DNA of 64,000 nucleotides from Sympetrum striolatum (lineage: Eukaryota; Arthropoda; Insecta; Odonata; Libellulidae). The notes beneath the pieces are model-generated. The model was not told the DNA's origin. It saw nothing but the letters and a program-made list of their open reading frames with translations, and did no database searches. Shown in pieces: positions 34,681 through 46,350 of the stretch (positions are counted from its first letter, which is position 1; every line of letters starts with the position of its first letter). The stretch covers positions 31,959,849 to 32,023,848 of the forward strand of contig OX388345.1 of NCBI GenBank assembly GCA_947579665.1. The letters are read 5' to 3'. A program made the translations under genes and the position numbers.

Positions 34681-36120
34681 GAACATTGTTTGAGCAATTT
34701 ACCCTTTACCCTTTACCTTGTATTTTATATATTGGAATTGAAAAAGGTATAAAAAGATATGCCCCCTATATCAATATGAAATAAATTGATTTAGTATAGG
34801 GTCATACATATTATACTGCCATTCATCTACAAAATGAATCAATAATATTATTGTATAAAATAATATCATAATAAGTAAACTTTAACTATTTATTCCATTT
34901 ATTTATATTATTTTGCTAGAAGATTGTTAATTGTTAATTACCTGTTAATTGTTGATGTTTAACTACAGTTCGACTTAGGGAGACTAATGTTTTGAATGTG
35001 TGAATAATAATAAATACTAATATTCTTCCAAAAAAAATATATTTACTCCTTATCACGTAGATGGCAAAAATATTTAAAATTAAATAGTCAAACATTTCAT
35101 TGAAAATCGTTCTCGCGGCAATTTAAATAATGAACAGGAATAACACTTAAGAAAGCTTATTAAGATCTGGGAGTTAAAAAACTTATAGGTATGTAGATGA
35201 GCCAACTGCAAATATGGAAATTTGCAACGCATAATGTAGAATGAGAGAATCAATTGTAGAATGGTTTACATAAAAGATTGTACGCTATCATACAATCAAA
35301 GATATTGGAGTATCGATAACAATCATTAATTGATTTTAAAGGAATTGGATACCTGTTGCAATATTATAATTTCCTAGTAAAAATATTGTTTGATAATGGT
35401 AATTCTAATTAATGTTCCGACAGGTAATATCATAATTGAAAATAAAAGAAATATGATCGTAAAAAAGGTTTTCTATCTCACATGTGTTAAATATGGGTCA
35501 TTCCTCTTTAATGAAAAACTGGAAATACGCTGAATATAGGCAAAAAAAATCGTAATTAGTGCTTCGAGTTTGATAGTCTAATGCGGAAATCTACTAAACT
35601 ATTTAAAATTATCTGCACTATTTTACTCAGTAAAATTATTATTCACTTAATATTCGGTTATGTTTAAGTATTGGTTTTACAAATCACAAAATGTGTACTT
35701 TATAAGTATTCATAAAATAATCATTAACTTTGTAACTTAGTTGTGTTCCAAAAGTATACTTTCAGAGAATAACTCTAACTCATAACAGATATTTCTGAAT
35801 CAAGAATGTAGTGGAAACTCCTTCCCTGAGTTCTTCAAAGGGTTCAAAGATTCAGCTCTAAGTAAATATAAGAGCCTAGTTTTGACACTCTGACAGCTAC
35901 AGTATGGAACCTTATGTATGAATACGTGGCAAAAATATCTGAAGCGGTTCTTGGAGCGTGGTACGCAACCATACCAACATTAAGGGCGGAATTTCTCCAA
36001 CTGCGAGCTTTGGTTAAAAATCCATCTCCTGACCCCGTTGAGAGCTGGCGAAGATGGAAGAAGAGCAAACGTCAACCCACGGCTTCGGTCAATAAACGCA
36101 AGGAGCGCATAACAAAAAGG
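34681..36120. other. AT-rich stretch without a recognised gene
   Basis: It begins with a short pyrimidine-rich direct repeat (TACCCTTTACCCTTTACC, 34700-34717) and continues as AT-rich DNA. An 83-codon plus-strand frame (35914-36165) with many K and R residues runs into the next feature and has no known domain. Confidence 0.45.
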
Positions 36121-36215
36121 AGACATTTCCGCCCACAGCGAGTTTTGAACCCGTGCCCCCCTTAACGGAAAAAAGTCTGGCACCCATCCCGGGAGATCTC
36201 CAAAACACGAATTCG
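36121..36215 (-). repeat. Possible tRNA-like repeat fragment
   Basis: On the minus strand a B-box-like string GGTTCAAAACT (36151-36141) follows GGGGGGCAC, with CTCCCGGGATGGGTGCC upstream and a T-run downstream (36119-36115). The B box deviates at its end and no A box is clear. It may be a decayed SINE. Confidence 0.25.
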
Positions 36216-37044
36216 ACTCAACTCCAAACATCTCTCGCAATTCAAGCTTTTTGCTAATTCAGCTTCTTCGAAATTCGGCGAGAAATCCATGGGGGTATCA
36301 AAGAGCCTCTTTTAGTTCCTCGAGATCCATGTAACTAGATCTCCGCAATTGAATTCATGACCAAGCAAGAGAAACATTATGTTATCTAATATCAGTTTGA
36401 TACCCTGACGTTTACCTTCCGATAACACGGGAAGAGTAAGAGTCATATATTAGAAATTACATGATGATGACGTTTTAGTTGAAATAAGACGTATAAACAA
36501 AAAACTCCTAGGAAATAACATCATTCCTAACTTCTTCATAATGGCTATTCTATAAGCTGTATCCAGTCCACTATCTTTTGAAATGCTAACTTTGGAAGAA
36601 ATAGTACATAAGTCTGTACTTAATTCATTGAATATCCATTTGGATATATTTAATCTGTATTAAACACATAAGATGAAAATGAATTATAACTTTATCCCAA
36701 AAATTTCAGATAAATATTTCACAAACGTCAAATAATTTCAATTTTCAAATTTATTCCAAAATTTGTGGAATAAAGTAATAGTTTATTTTTATCTTAAGAG
36801 TTTAAGATGAAGTTCCACCGAGTGAAGGCCTAAGTAACTGAATTAATTTTTATTTGCTATAACAGTCTTCTTAACCTCACTATTTCCTCATCCCCTGCGA
36901 AACTCAGTTTCACATATTTGATAGAAAAGTAGGTAAGAAATGGAATCAAATGAGAAGAACTAAATAATAGCATAATCAGCATTAATGGTAGGGCGAACGC
37001 TGAAAGAATGAGATGAACCACTAACTAAAGATGCATAAACGCCA

Positions 37045-37089
37045 ATCATACTAAATAAAATTCTAAGCAATATCATACTAAGTAAAATT
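37045..37089. repeat. Short direct repeat, 27-bp period
   Basis: ATCATACTAA(A/G)TAAAATT occurs at 37045-37062 and 37072-37089 with one mismatch. It is a small local duplication. Confidence 0.6.
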
Positions 37090-37394
37090 ATGGTGCATAA
37101 ACTGAACGAGAAAGAAATCGCAGATAAACCATGGAATAAAACATATAGTTCTTCAAAGGACACGAAATCAGGCGTAACTTTGTGGTAATTATTAATTCTA
37201 ACAAAATCCATATTGAGGATTATTCCTCCATATGGATATAGTTATTCGTTTCTTCGGGTAAAAACAACATGATCTAAAGCAAAGCCGAAAGAACTCTAAT
37301 CCTAAATCTCCCGTATAAGCGAGCACCTCCCTTGCCCCTTGTCGAACACATATGAATATTTATAGTACCTTGAAAACGTATCTGGATCTAATTA

Positions 37395-37640
37395 GATCTG
37401 TGACGCAGTCGTTGCCCTTCGAGGTCATCGTAGAAGAAGGAAGGTTGAGATCGTGGGAGGAGGAAAGAAGAGGAATGGAGGAATTGAAAAGGGAAGAAGA
37501 AAGACTTGGTGAGAGCAGCTAAAGGGTGACGAGAGACGAGGAAAGATTTCGTATTGTTTACTCCAAACGGAGAGCACACACGAAGAATAAATGAGGAGGA
37601 AAGAGGAAAACGAGCGAAAAATGAAACGAAAAAACGGAAA
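37395..37640. other. Purine-rich strand-asymmetric tract
   Basis: The plus strand is dominated by G and A in GGAAGAAGA-like strings. The complementary pyrimidine strand therefore has few stop codons and shows a 63-codon chance frame (37388-37579). Mirror-like purine tracts can form triplex DNA; no gene is implied. Confidence 0.5.
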
Positions 37641-39366
37641 GGAAATTAATGGAGAAATTACTTTTTGTCCAAACTGCGACTATGACATAGCTTCATATGG
37701 AAAGATAAATATTTAAACTAGCATCATTCATAATCATTGAACGACGAGAATTTCATAAAATTATCGAAGCAACTAAAGTAACCTTCGATTATTTTAAGTA
37801 AAAGTATAACGTCTTACGTAGATAAGGGAGTATTAAGTAAAAAATAATAATATTCGAAGATTTTCGTATACTGTTAGACACCTACACATACTCAACCTCG
37901 GATTGATATTCCGCATAAGATGTGATATTTTGGCCAGGAGTGTACGTCGGGTTGTGTTTGAGTAACCTTGATTTTAATTACAAAAATTTACCATAACTTT
38001 TGTTAAGGTAAGCAATAAGGAAATACTCCCACGGGATTCCCCATGGTCACAACTTGTACGGGCTACCAAAATGACGAAATAATTTAAGGTTTCCGCTGGA
38101 TAATGAACATTCCCAAGTTCACTTAACTCCATCACGGAAGAGCAGGAAGGGCGAAATCGTTCTTATAAATAAAAATTACCCATAGAAAGGTTTTCATCGC
38201 AATTACATGCATAAAAGATTCACTTTCAAAGTTCATTCAAATTTTCATCTTCGATTTAATTTACGAATAGACATTTATGAATTTTTCAAGTAATTTACTG
38301 AATTCAGTAACCCTTAATTTCCTTCATTTTACAGGGAACAACTGAGACGGGCAATTCCATAATAATAATTCTATAGAAAACTTAGCAAATTCATGTACAT
38401 AAGGCGATTTAGCGGTGATGTTGTAAGAATCTTGACCAATTATCTTAATCTGTATTATTGAGCAGATAAACACAAAGATGGGCATTGAAGCAAAGACAAG
38501 CAAAGCAAGGTGGAGCAAAATTCCGCAAAAAATTCTCAAACAAAGCTGATATTGAGGAATGCGGAATTTTATGGCCGACTTACTAAATTCAAACAATAAA
38601 TTATTAGTCTATACTTCTCTCGATATCTATTATATTATTGTACAAATGTATGTGTTTATATTCTTCAAAATATATTATTATAATTTTATTAAAAAATAAT
38701 AAACACTTGTAATATTTACTATGACCTAAAAGGAATTTTATATTACTGATTTTTCATTTTTTTTTATATTTTTATATTACATTATCTTCCACGAATAAAG
38801 CAAACATTCCAGGAGACGTGAGCCGGAAAATTAACCTTAAGAATCCTCAGCATAATTTAAAACTTCCTCTTATGACCTAGTAGAATACCGAGCAGCAGTA
38901 AGAGTAGAAATGTATACCAAAATTTCCACAGAGAGGAAGATAGCTTAGTTGGAGTGATTACAATCAATTACAGAGTTGGAATATAACACGATCATAATTT
39001 ACGTCCTCAGAGGACGCAGGCAACCAGATACGCGTCGCGAAAGAATCTGCGTCAAAAATCCAAAGCAAGTATAAATAAATCCGGGGACGGCAAAAGCGTC
39101 TTTGTGATTCAAATCGAGAGCTTCCAAAAGAGTCCACATCGGGGAACAAAAAAAGTCGAGATCCGTGAGAAAAGGCGGCGATGATTATGCGCGCCGCATA
39201 CCAACAGGTATGCCTACTGGAAGTTGGCGGACAATACTCTCTCTCGGACGCCCACGGACCTCTCGCATAATTACGCATGCAAATTATTAGCTCCACCATG
39301 CAGATTAACCGGCGAATGGGATTTCGCTTCACGAACTAAGAGCAGAGGATGAATTCCGGATTCTTA

Positions 39367-39386
39367 AGCCCCCAGTACACGGGGAC
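39367..39386 (+). repeat. Left terminal inverted repeat of the 954-bp element
   Basis: A 20-base, GC-rich arm that pairs with 40301-40320 with one mismatch at its eighth base (A against T). Such a match is very unlikely by chance in AT-rich DNA. Confidence 0.8.
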
Positions 39387-40300
39387 TCTGGCGGCCAGTA
39401 GAACTAGCCAGTATTGGTCGTCAGTAATTATCCCGATACTATCCAAGAGCAATTCATTGCCTAAAAATACAAAATATTTCCAAAATAAGTGTTCCAATGT
39501 GTAGTAGTAATGTTCCGCAGTACTGTGCAATGCGTTATAGTAATGTAAGGACCTCTGGAGAAGTAAAGGAATGCTTGAGAGGCTGATGTACGGTGGGGTT
39601 CTACCCAGTGACCGCTACGGTAGCCGAGAAAGCCTGTCATGAACCTCGAAAAACCCAGTAAAAAAGTAAAATATAATATTATAAATTCAGTATTTAGTTG
39701 TAAGGTAAATATAATACATGCATGTAATCATTCTATGGACATTGCCAGTTTATAATGTATATATTTTTTATTAACTATGCATATAACTTGTATGTATATG
39801 TAGGTAGAAAAAATTGTCACCGAGCTTAGAGCCTACCAATAGTTTATACTATTATAATGATAAAACTTCCGCTTCAACGTCTAGTAGGCTACTGGTAGCC
39901 ATTCACAGGGTCACGTGAGCAGTCAATCGTACGAGAGTCGAGTTCAACAATAGCCTCAGTCGTCAGGGTACTGGTTGTTTAAAATAGCAAAATCATGAAA
40001 ATGTTTCGTTTTATTTCTCCAAATTCTCGTTATTTAGAATCCAAAACAATATAACTCGACTAAAATACGAACCTTTAAATAATTTCCCGTGCTTGGTACC
40101 CGTCTAAATCTTGAAGAAGCTTTTGTCTAATTAAATTCTGCAAATGAAATGAAGTCTGTACATGGCAAAAAAGAACTTTACGTATATTTCTTACGTAGAA
40201 TACTTCTAAACAAGACTGGCTACTGGCGGCCAGTACTGAAAGTCACTACTGCCCTCGTGTATAGACTCACTTCCCGACAACGTCACTGCCTGCCATTACT

Positions 40301-40320
40301 GTCCCCGTGTACAGGGGGCT
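40301..40320 (-). repeat. Right terminal inverted repeat of the 954-bp element
   Basis: Reverse complement partner of 39367-39386. Just inside it (40222-40300) are further ACTACTG, CAGTACTG and CCATTACTG strings that echo the left subterminal region. Confidence 0.8.
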
Positions 40321-42589
40321 ATAATATTGTAGAGGAAGCGAGGAAAAGAGCAAAATGAACGAAGAAGGCGAGATAATTAAAACCCGCCATGTTGGCCTTT
40401 TTACCTATGGAGAAAAACCCCGCTGATAAATTTAAACAACCTCCCGTGCGACCGTAACTCCGATTCTAATGTAAGGGCGAGAAAGATTCACCGTCAGGTG
40501 GGGATAATGGCTGGAGATAGCCGTACTCGTTAAGAATACGTTTTTGGGGGAAATGAACCTTATGGGAGAATGGCATGACGAGGAGCGATAAAATATGCTT
40601 CGTGTGATCTCCCATTCATGAAAAGCGATTGGAAATACTCGTTAAGATATTCCCCGATTCCGTACTTGGGGTAGCCTTCTGCTTTCGGAGGACCATACGG
40701 CGTCGGACGAGTTGCGAAAGTATCTGTTCACGTAGCCTCGAATGAGTCGCATTTACTAAAATATTTAGGTTGATACGGTAGTTTGGGTAACCTCTGCATG
40801 ATGGGGAACGTTACTTTGAGCCAATGATTCGTGTCAGATACTGGAATGAGTCACAGATCACGGGGATCAAATTTGAACGAAAAAAGGGGTCGTATCCCAC
40901 GCAGCTTATCGATATAAACATATTCTTCAGTATCTAGAGCCATAGAGACAATGGGTTGAGTATCTACAGCGACGTATTTAATATATACTTAAATATCGCT
41001 TTCTTATTCTAACTATAATTTGATTTTTTCGAAATACTTTGAAGAAAAAGCAATAGTGTATAATGAAATCGTTTAAATAAGAAACTTAACGGTAAACCTG
41101 GAGGCTTCCCGTACCAAACAATACAAGAGTTATGGGCAACGAATGAGGTCCCTACATTTTGAGGTCTGGTTGCATTTAGGGGGCTGCGAAACGTATTAGT
41201 CGTTTCCTAATCAAGCGTGAAAACTGCAAAATAGATATAAGATACATAGAATCAATTCTACACTTCGAATTATGATGGCAGTTAAATTCTAACCTAATTT
41301 GAACTTAATTCTGAACTCAAAATATATTATTTTTAACAAATCGATTTCAAATCTAAAAAAAATCACTTAAGAGTTATTCTAATCGATGCATAATTTCCTT
41401 AACAAATAAAAATAATGATTTGAGAAACAGCTTTTGAAAAAACTCTTACAGGTAATTAAAAGAGCATGAACTGTTAGAGACCACCCAAGTGACTATATAA
41501 ATATTCATCAATGCTAAATAAAAAGTGTGTATAATTACACAAAATATTAAGAAACTAGTTAAAGCATCCCCACGCATAGTACCTAACACCGAGGCTATCA
41601 CAATAATTTTACACGGATTCTTACGACAAAATAGAACTCAACAAGTAGAATTAAACGTGCCTTTAAATATCGAGAAGATTTGGCTTTATTCCCTGAATAA
41701 CAAGAGCTGACTGTTTTGCCAAAGATTTCTGTCATCGTTTATCAAGACTGACGAATGGCACGAACAAGACGCAAATGTACTCTCCAACGGTAGAGAGTGG
41801 TCTTAGATCCTCGGATAATAATGAGAGAAATAAATTTCCAGGAGAGCAAGTGATCGTTCTGCTTTAACAGAACGATCATCACAATGGATCATCGTAATGG
41901 ACCCCAAAAAATTAGCTAGGATAATATGGAAAAAGTCGCGAAAAGCTTAAGTGAGCGTAATAGAAGAAAATATAAATAATTTAGAACACGTTTTTTCGAA
42001 TTTTGGGGAACAAAAAGTGTCATCACTTTCTCTTTCGAATTGTTACCCGTTCCACGAAAAATAAGCGAACTGATTTGCATGAAACCTGGTTAAATACAAA
42101 GACGCTCGATACTTTCGTTTAGCATGAAGCATGTCTGATTGCAGCAATTCAAAGGAGAATCTAAATAAAGAATTCAGTTCCCCAAAATTATTCTTAGGGA
42201 ATAAGAATATATGAAATGCCGATAAGTTTACTGCAAATGCTGAAATCCATGAAAATTGATTTTTTTCCACGGTCGACCATTAATTCTATGTAAATTTGAT
42301 CCTCAGCTTTGCATGCGTACTATGGTATTTAAACTAATCGCAAACGAAATGATAAAGCCAAAAACTACTATGCAACATCATCTTGAACTATACATAAATT
42401 AAAGCCACCTCAATGCCTTCCTTATAATCTCTCATATCTAATTTTGATTAATCTAGGTTTGAAAAATTAATTACGTTACAATAGTATTTCATACATCTCG
42501 GAAAATATACGAGAAAGATTTAAACGACTGTAAAGTTGAGGGAAAAACACCTAAGCGACACTTATAATGGACGATAAATCTCTTTTGAT
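40321..42589. other. Stretch without a recognised gene
   Basis: CpG-richer to about 40900, then AT-rich. A 61-codon plus frame (41525-41710) and a 75-codon minus frame (42043-42270) lack recognised domains. One strong hairpin is listed separately. Confidence 0.4.
41851..41878. repeat. Perfect 11-bp hairpin
   Basis: TGATCGTTCTG (41851-41861) pairs with CAGAACGATCA (41868-41878) across the loop CTTTAA. The stem is complete and balanced in GC. No T-run follows and no neighbouring gene is known. It is too short for a microRNA precursor. Confidence 0.75.
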
Positions 42590-42603
42590 GTTGTCATGGC
42601 AAC
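42590..42603. promoter_or_regulatory. X-box-like RFX binding site
   Basis: GTTGTCATGGCAAC is a near-perfect imperfect palindrome fitting the X-box half sites (RYYNYY, spacer, RRNRAC) bound by RFX factors, which drive ciliary genes in nematodes and insects. It lies 22 bases upstream of a TATA box and about 80 bases upstream of a short open frame, the usual promoter-proximal position. No ciliary protein was recognised downstream, so function is inferred from the motif and layout only. Confidence 0.45.
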
Positions 42604-42624
42604 GCTTAGACGGAGATTTTTCGC

Positions 42625-42631
42625 TATAAAA
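42625..42631 (+). promoter_or_regulatory. TATA box candidate
   Basis: TATAAAA in a CpG-containing context (TCGC-TATAAAA-TGC), followed after about 35 bases by an initiator-like TTCACTC (about 42658-42664). Taken with the upstream X-box it forms a plausible plus-strand core promoter. TATAAAA alone is common in AT-rich DNA. Confidence 0.35.
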
Positions 42632-42681
42632 TGCTAAGCGAGGCATCCCCTGCCGATTCACTCTTCCTGTTATAGAAATGC

Positions 42682-42888
42682 ATGTCTCAGGGCGTCGACA
42701 TGTATATGAATTCCACGTTTACGACCAATAAAAAAATCAACGGGAGATGGTGCCTCCACTACCTTCCAGAGGAACAGGAAATTCAGATTCACCGCAAATA
42801 CCGGTGGATAAGTTACGAGCGAGAAGCACGCTCAATCATACTTGTTTCCGACTCGAGATTCGAAGGCTTTCCCGTTACACCAGCTTAA
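42682..42888 (+). CDS. Short open frame downstream of the X-box/TATA site, unrecognised
   Basis: A 68-codon frame starts at the second of two overlapping ATGs; the first, at 42678, gives only 17 codons in another frame. It lies about 50 bases after the TATA box. The protein begins MSQGVDMYMN, has no signal peptide, membrane span or known motif, and is moderately charged (EEQEIQIHRKYR segment). It could be a first exon read past its true splice donor, a small protein or a chance frame. It is listed because of the promoter-like elements upstream, not because of its sequence. Confidence 0.2.
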   Translation: MSQGVDMYMNSTFTTNKKINGRWCLHYLPEEQEIQIHRKYRWISYEREARSIILVSDSRFEGFPVTPA

Positions 42889-43681
42889 GGATTAATGAAA
42901 TGTAGTGAACACCAGACGTGGAAGTAGACGAAAAAATTTCTGTTTCCGGAAAAGTGTAAATCAGGAAGGGATAGCACGACTTTACTAATATTAAGTGTAA
43001 CTCGATCTTTTTCAAGTCTGAAAAGTTGACCCACAGATGACTCTCGGCGAAAATACAGAGATCGTAAAATTCCGTTTCTGATGGTCTATAAACCTGACGG
43101 AAATATGGGGAAGAGATTAATACTGCCGCGAAACTTATTTTCGTCTCAAATAAAGACAAAGAATAATGAAACCCATTCAGATTAATTTAGAGTCCAAAAG
43201 AAATGCGGAATCAAGGAATCAAATGGACTATAATTAGCTTAATTTTGAGCCTAATGAATACATTTTTAATACAAGGAAAACGTTACCAACCAATCAAAAA
43301 ACTTTTGCAGAAATTTCCACCAGATACAAGCAGAGTTATCCTTGGAAGAAAATATAAATATGCAAAACATGAGACGGCTATGAAGGATAATGCCATAGAG
43401 GCAGCTAAAAGTTACCGAATTTCAGAGTTTCAAGAGTAGTAAGTTAAGAAACTGGTGAATTACTAAAGTTACAAAATTACTGAATACCTTATGAATACAT
43501 ATGTGTTACACATTATATATATAAAAAAGCCGCTTTTAATTTCCACAATAAATTTATTTAAGCACGACCGGTTTTACTTCCATGGAGGCATATTAAGTTC
43601 AAATGACAAAGTCGCTTTCTTTATTCATGACTTTCCATAAAGTTAAGTTAAATCACATAGTCTTTAACACATTTTATACTT
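42889..43681. other. Stretch without a recognised gene
   Basis: A 94-codon minus frame (42875-43159) and a 78-codon plus frame (43203-43439) show no recognised domain. Otherwise AT-rich. Confidence 0.4.
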
Positions 43682-43885
43682 TATAAAACCAGCACTTATA
43701 CATTACAGATTATTATACGAATAGTTAAATGATTGAAACAAAGAAGGCAGATAATTTTCAATAGTTCCAAAACTTACCTTACTGTATAAAACTAATACTT
43801 TAACATTACTGAATATTATATGAACAATTAAAGTACCGAATCAAAGAAGGCAATAATTTTAAATATTGCTAAGATTTTCTCCATT
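43682..43885. repeat. Degenerate tandem duplication, 103-bp period
   Basis: Two units start with TATAAAAC at 43682 and 43785. Both continue through CATTAC-GA-TATTAT and end in AAGAAGGCA(G)ATAATTTT. They differ by many substitutions and small gaps, so the duplication is old. No coding content. Confidence 0.65.
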
Positions 43886-43935
43886 AGACTACCAAACTCG
43901 AAGTACTATTAAAAAATGTACTGATCCTTAGCTAC

Positions 43936-44235
43936 GATTTGTTGGCTATACTCTGTGTTCTTCCAGTAAATCAGTTAAGAACATAAAACATATTTAACTC
44001 TAGAAACATTGAAAACGCGTTTTACAATCACGTTTCTCTCATTCGCAATGATAGTATTACCTGTCGAAAAATCAACTGGAATTAAGAGTAATCGGACCGA
44101 TTTATTTTGCTATACCATGAGCTTTTCCATTTATGAATGAAGAGCATAAAACATATTTAACTCTAGGAACATATGAAAAAGTATTTTAAAATCATATTTC
44201 TCTCATTCTCAATGATAAGACTACCGTTAAAATAC
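43936..44235. repeat. Degenerate tandem duplication, 163-bp period
   Basis: Units begin GATTT at 43936 and 44099 and share GCTATAC, CATAAAACATATTTAACTCT (43982 and 44145) and CTCTCATTC-CAATGATA. They directly follow the 103-bp duplication, with which they share no obvious sequence. Two unrelated tandem duplications side by side mark a locally unstable segment. Confidence 0.7.
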
Positions 44236-44239
44236 GTGG

Positions 44240-44720
44240 AAACAAAGCCGATCGAAAGAGTCTCGCAGAGCGCGAGAGACGCAAAGAAAATAAACACGAG
44301 CGACGGAAAACACTTGGCGTGAATAACTATCAGAAATCGCTCGAAATCTGTTAAGAGCAACAAAACCACCGGGGGAGAGAGAAAAACATCGAATCCGTTA
44401 CGAAGAATTCCGCACCCCCAGAAAGCAAAACATTCCAATCGCGACGGATGAAAAGGGAGCAGGAAATATCTTTGGATACGCAGATGTAAGGGATTCACAG
44501 GGGGAGTGGATGATAGATGGCAGTGGGTGAGGAGGGAATGGAGCGTGAAGTGAGGCGTAGGAAAAGAAGGAGAGGTGGAGGAAACGAGCTGAAAGAAGAA
44601 GTGGAGAGAATGAAAACAGCGATGTTGGCTCTCTCCAACCACCCCTCTGGGAAGCACGTATAACGCAGGACAGCGGAACATAGGCAGGGGACATAAGGGG
44701 TACAACGCATACTAAGAAAA
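44240..44720. other. Purine-rich tract with chance open frames on the complement
   Basis: The plus strand is G- and A-rich with GGGAG and GGAGGAAG strings. Its complement is pyrimidine-rich, and since every stop codon needs a purine it stays open in three frames at once (180, 112 and 71 codons, 44163-44736). The translations are S-, P-, L- and F-rich with no domain. I read this as composition, not a gene. Confidence 0.5.
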
Positions 44721-45310
44721 CCTCTGCACTAGGCATCTATTAAACATAGGCCAAAGCAACCTCCTTCCTTTACCTCAGGTACTTCTGTTTATTTATTCTT
44801 TAAATTCTAAATGAAATCGGCTTTTTCGATCCTGTCTGATTAAACCTTAAGAGAGAGCATCGAGTTAAAGAAAATATTTTCTCGAACAAGTAGTATTCAA
44901 CGATAAAATCTACGAAAATTTTCAAGGCATACATAGAACTTAATCACAAACAACCGCACTTACAATAAATGATATTGAAGAGTACCAAAGCAGAAATGTG
45001 TTAAAGAATCTGAAATATATCAGATTGTGAGGAGCTAATATAAACTTGGATAATGGAGAATTAGGAGGGACGAATTAGCAATGTTCTGCTGAGGATGGAT
45101 AATTCCACACAATCCGAAACGTATTATGAATACGACCATTTTAATATAATATAATATATAACAATTCGTTACCGCTAAAACCCAAGTAAATGGTCTTATA
45201 TCACAACGAACGCCTTAGAAAAATAATTTAAAACCTTTCTAGCAAACGGCGAAACAAATTTCGGTTTGCACACATAGTTGGATTCTGATCTGATATACAA
45301 AATCTTCAGA

Positions 45311-45362
45311 AATTACTTAGTGTATATATTATAATAATATCATATAATTACTTAGTGTATAT
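45311..45362. repeat. Short direct repeat, 35-bp period
   Basis: AATTACTTAGTGTATAT occurs at 45311-45327 and 45346-45362, separated by AT-only sequence. Confidence 0.65.
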
Positions 45363-45669
45363 TAGTGTAAATTGTGATTATTTTGCACAAAATCTTGAAA
45401 AAAGTTACGCATTTAAGCAGCCGGATAATTTTCCCTTTTCTTTACAAACACTAAAATGACCTAAAACCATCTGCGACGGGAAACAGATGTCCGCAAATAC
45501 ATAGAATTATCTCTAAAATAAGCATAAAATTCAATACGCTCAAATTTCTCCAACTACGATATATAAGGCAAGACCGCATTGCATATCATCACGCAAAACT
45601 CAGTCAAAAAAGAAGGTCTCGTAAAGGGGATGCCTGCGCATCCTGTGCCAAACAATCACAAAGGGTCTC

Positions 45670-46350
45670 ATTTTTGTTTTGATTCGCGGTATTCCGTTTG
45701 AAAGCGAGCGATACAGCAACTCATACGTGGCGCTATGCGTACGAGTTCAATGCGACCGGCGAAGGAGAAAGAAGCAAAGAAGAGAAAGAGAGGAGGGGAA
45801 AGTAACAGCGAGAGCGGATAGGTCATCGATATGGACAGTTTCGTCTCCAAACCATTTAAGGGTTAAAGGGTCCACTTTTGGTCATCGAGCGCATAACGAG
45901 ATCCGCGTAGGCCGGGGGATAGCGGGAAAGATCTCTTCTGTGTACACAAACCGATCTGGATTCCCACTTCCCTTACCGAATCGGGACTAAGGGGGTGGGA
46001 TTCTTCGAGAATAAAACTCGCTACGGTCTCGTTCTTTTCCTTTTCTCGACTTTTTCGACGACGGAAATTTCGCGAAAGCATTCCAAATTCAGAGCGGAGC
46101 TGCGGGGAGAGCCGCTTTGGAGCCGAAATTCGCCGAGGAATCCGAGGGTGTTCGGCGGAAGGAAATCTCCTTCAAAAGGTTGTCCTTTTCGGATTCGGAG
46201 GAATGTGAATAAATGGAGTGCGATCCCCGGAGGCTAAATTTACTCCCCATGCCCGCCAATGCTGCGATGCAAGTCCGGGCTCAAAAGGCGACCGGAAACA
46301 TATTTCCTAACGGCATCTCTGACAAGGGTGCGAGTTGAAAGGAGAATACT
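45670..46350. other. CpG-rich island
   Basis: About 680 bases with frequent CpG and raised GC. Overlapping open frames lie on both strands (plus 45679-45990 and 45995-46237; minus 45668-45850 and 45863-46081), none with a known domain. It could be a promoter CpG cluster, a cis-regulatory element or an exon of a spliced transcript. No convincing splice-site pair was chosen. Confidence 0.35.

Larger units (their letters stand above)
36216..39366. other. Stretch without a recognised gene
   Basis: Apart from the two repeats listed separately (37045-37089 and 37395-37640), this is AT-rich DNA with short frames on minus (36960-37211, 38324-38596, 38964-39332). None has a recognised domain. The patch at 39000-39330 is CpG-richer. 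Confidence 0.4.
39367..40320. mobile_element. DNA transposon, non-autonomous, with TIRs and CCAGTA subterminal motifs
   Basis: The left end AGCCCCCAGTACACGGGGAC (39367-39386) matches the reverse complement of the right end (40301-40320) at 19 of 20 positions, bounding 954 bp. Inside both ends lie repeated CCAGTA/TACTGG-type motifs, including CTGGCGGCCAGTA at about 39388-39400 and CTGGCGGCCAGTACTG near 40224. Such subterminal arrays usually bind transposase. The interior holds no transposase-like frame: only a 64-codon minus frame (39336-39530) and a 69-codon plus frame (40149-40358) cross the ends. The flanks GATTCTTA and ATAATATT show no clear target-site duplication, so I do not assign a superfamily. 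Confidence 0.75.

Noticed and set aside
39277..39284. POU octamer ATGCAAAT as a regulatory site
   Set aside because: An 8-base match is expected about twice in a window this size; nothing else supports it.
44163..44736. 180-codon minus-strand frame as a gene
   Set aside because: The minus strand is a pyrimidine-rich tract open in three frames at once. The translation is S-, P-, L- and F-rich without motifs.
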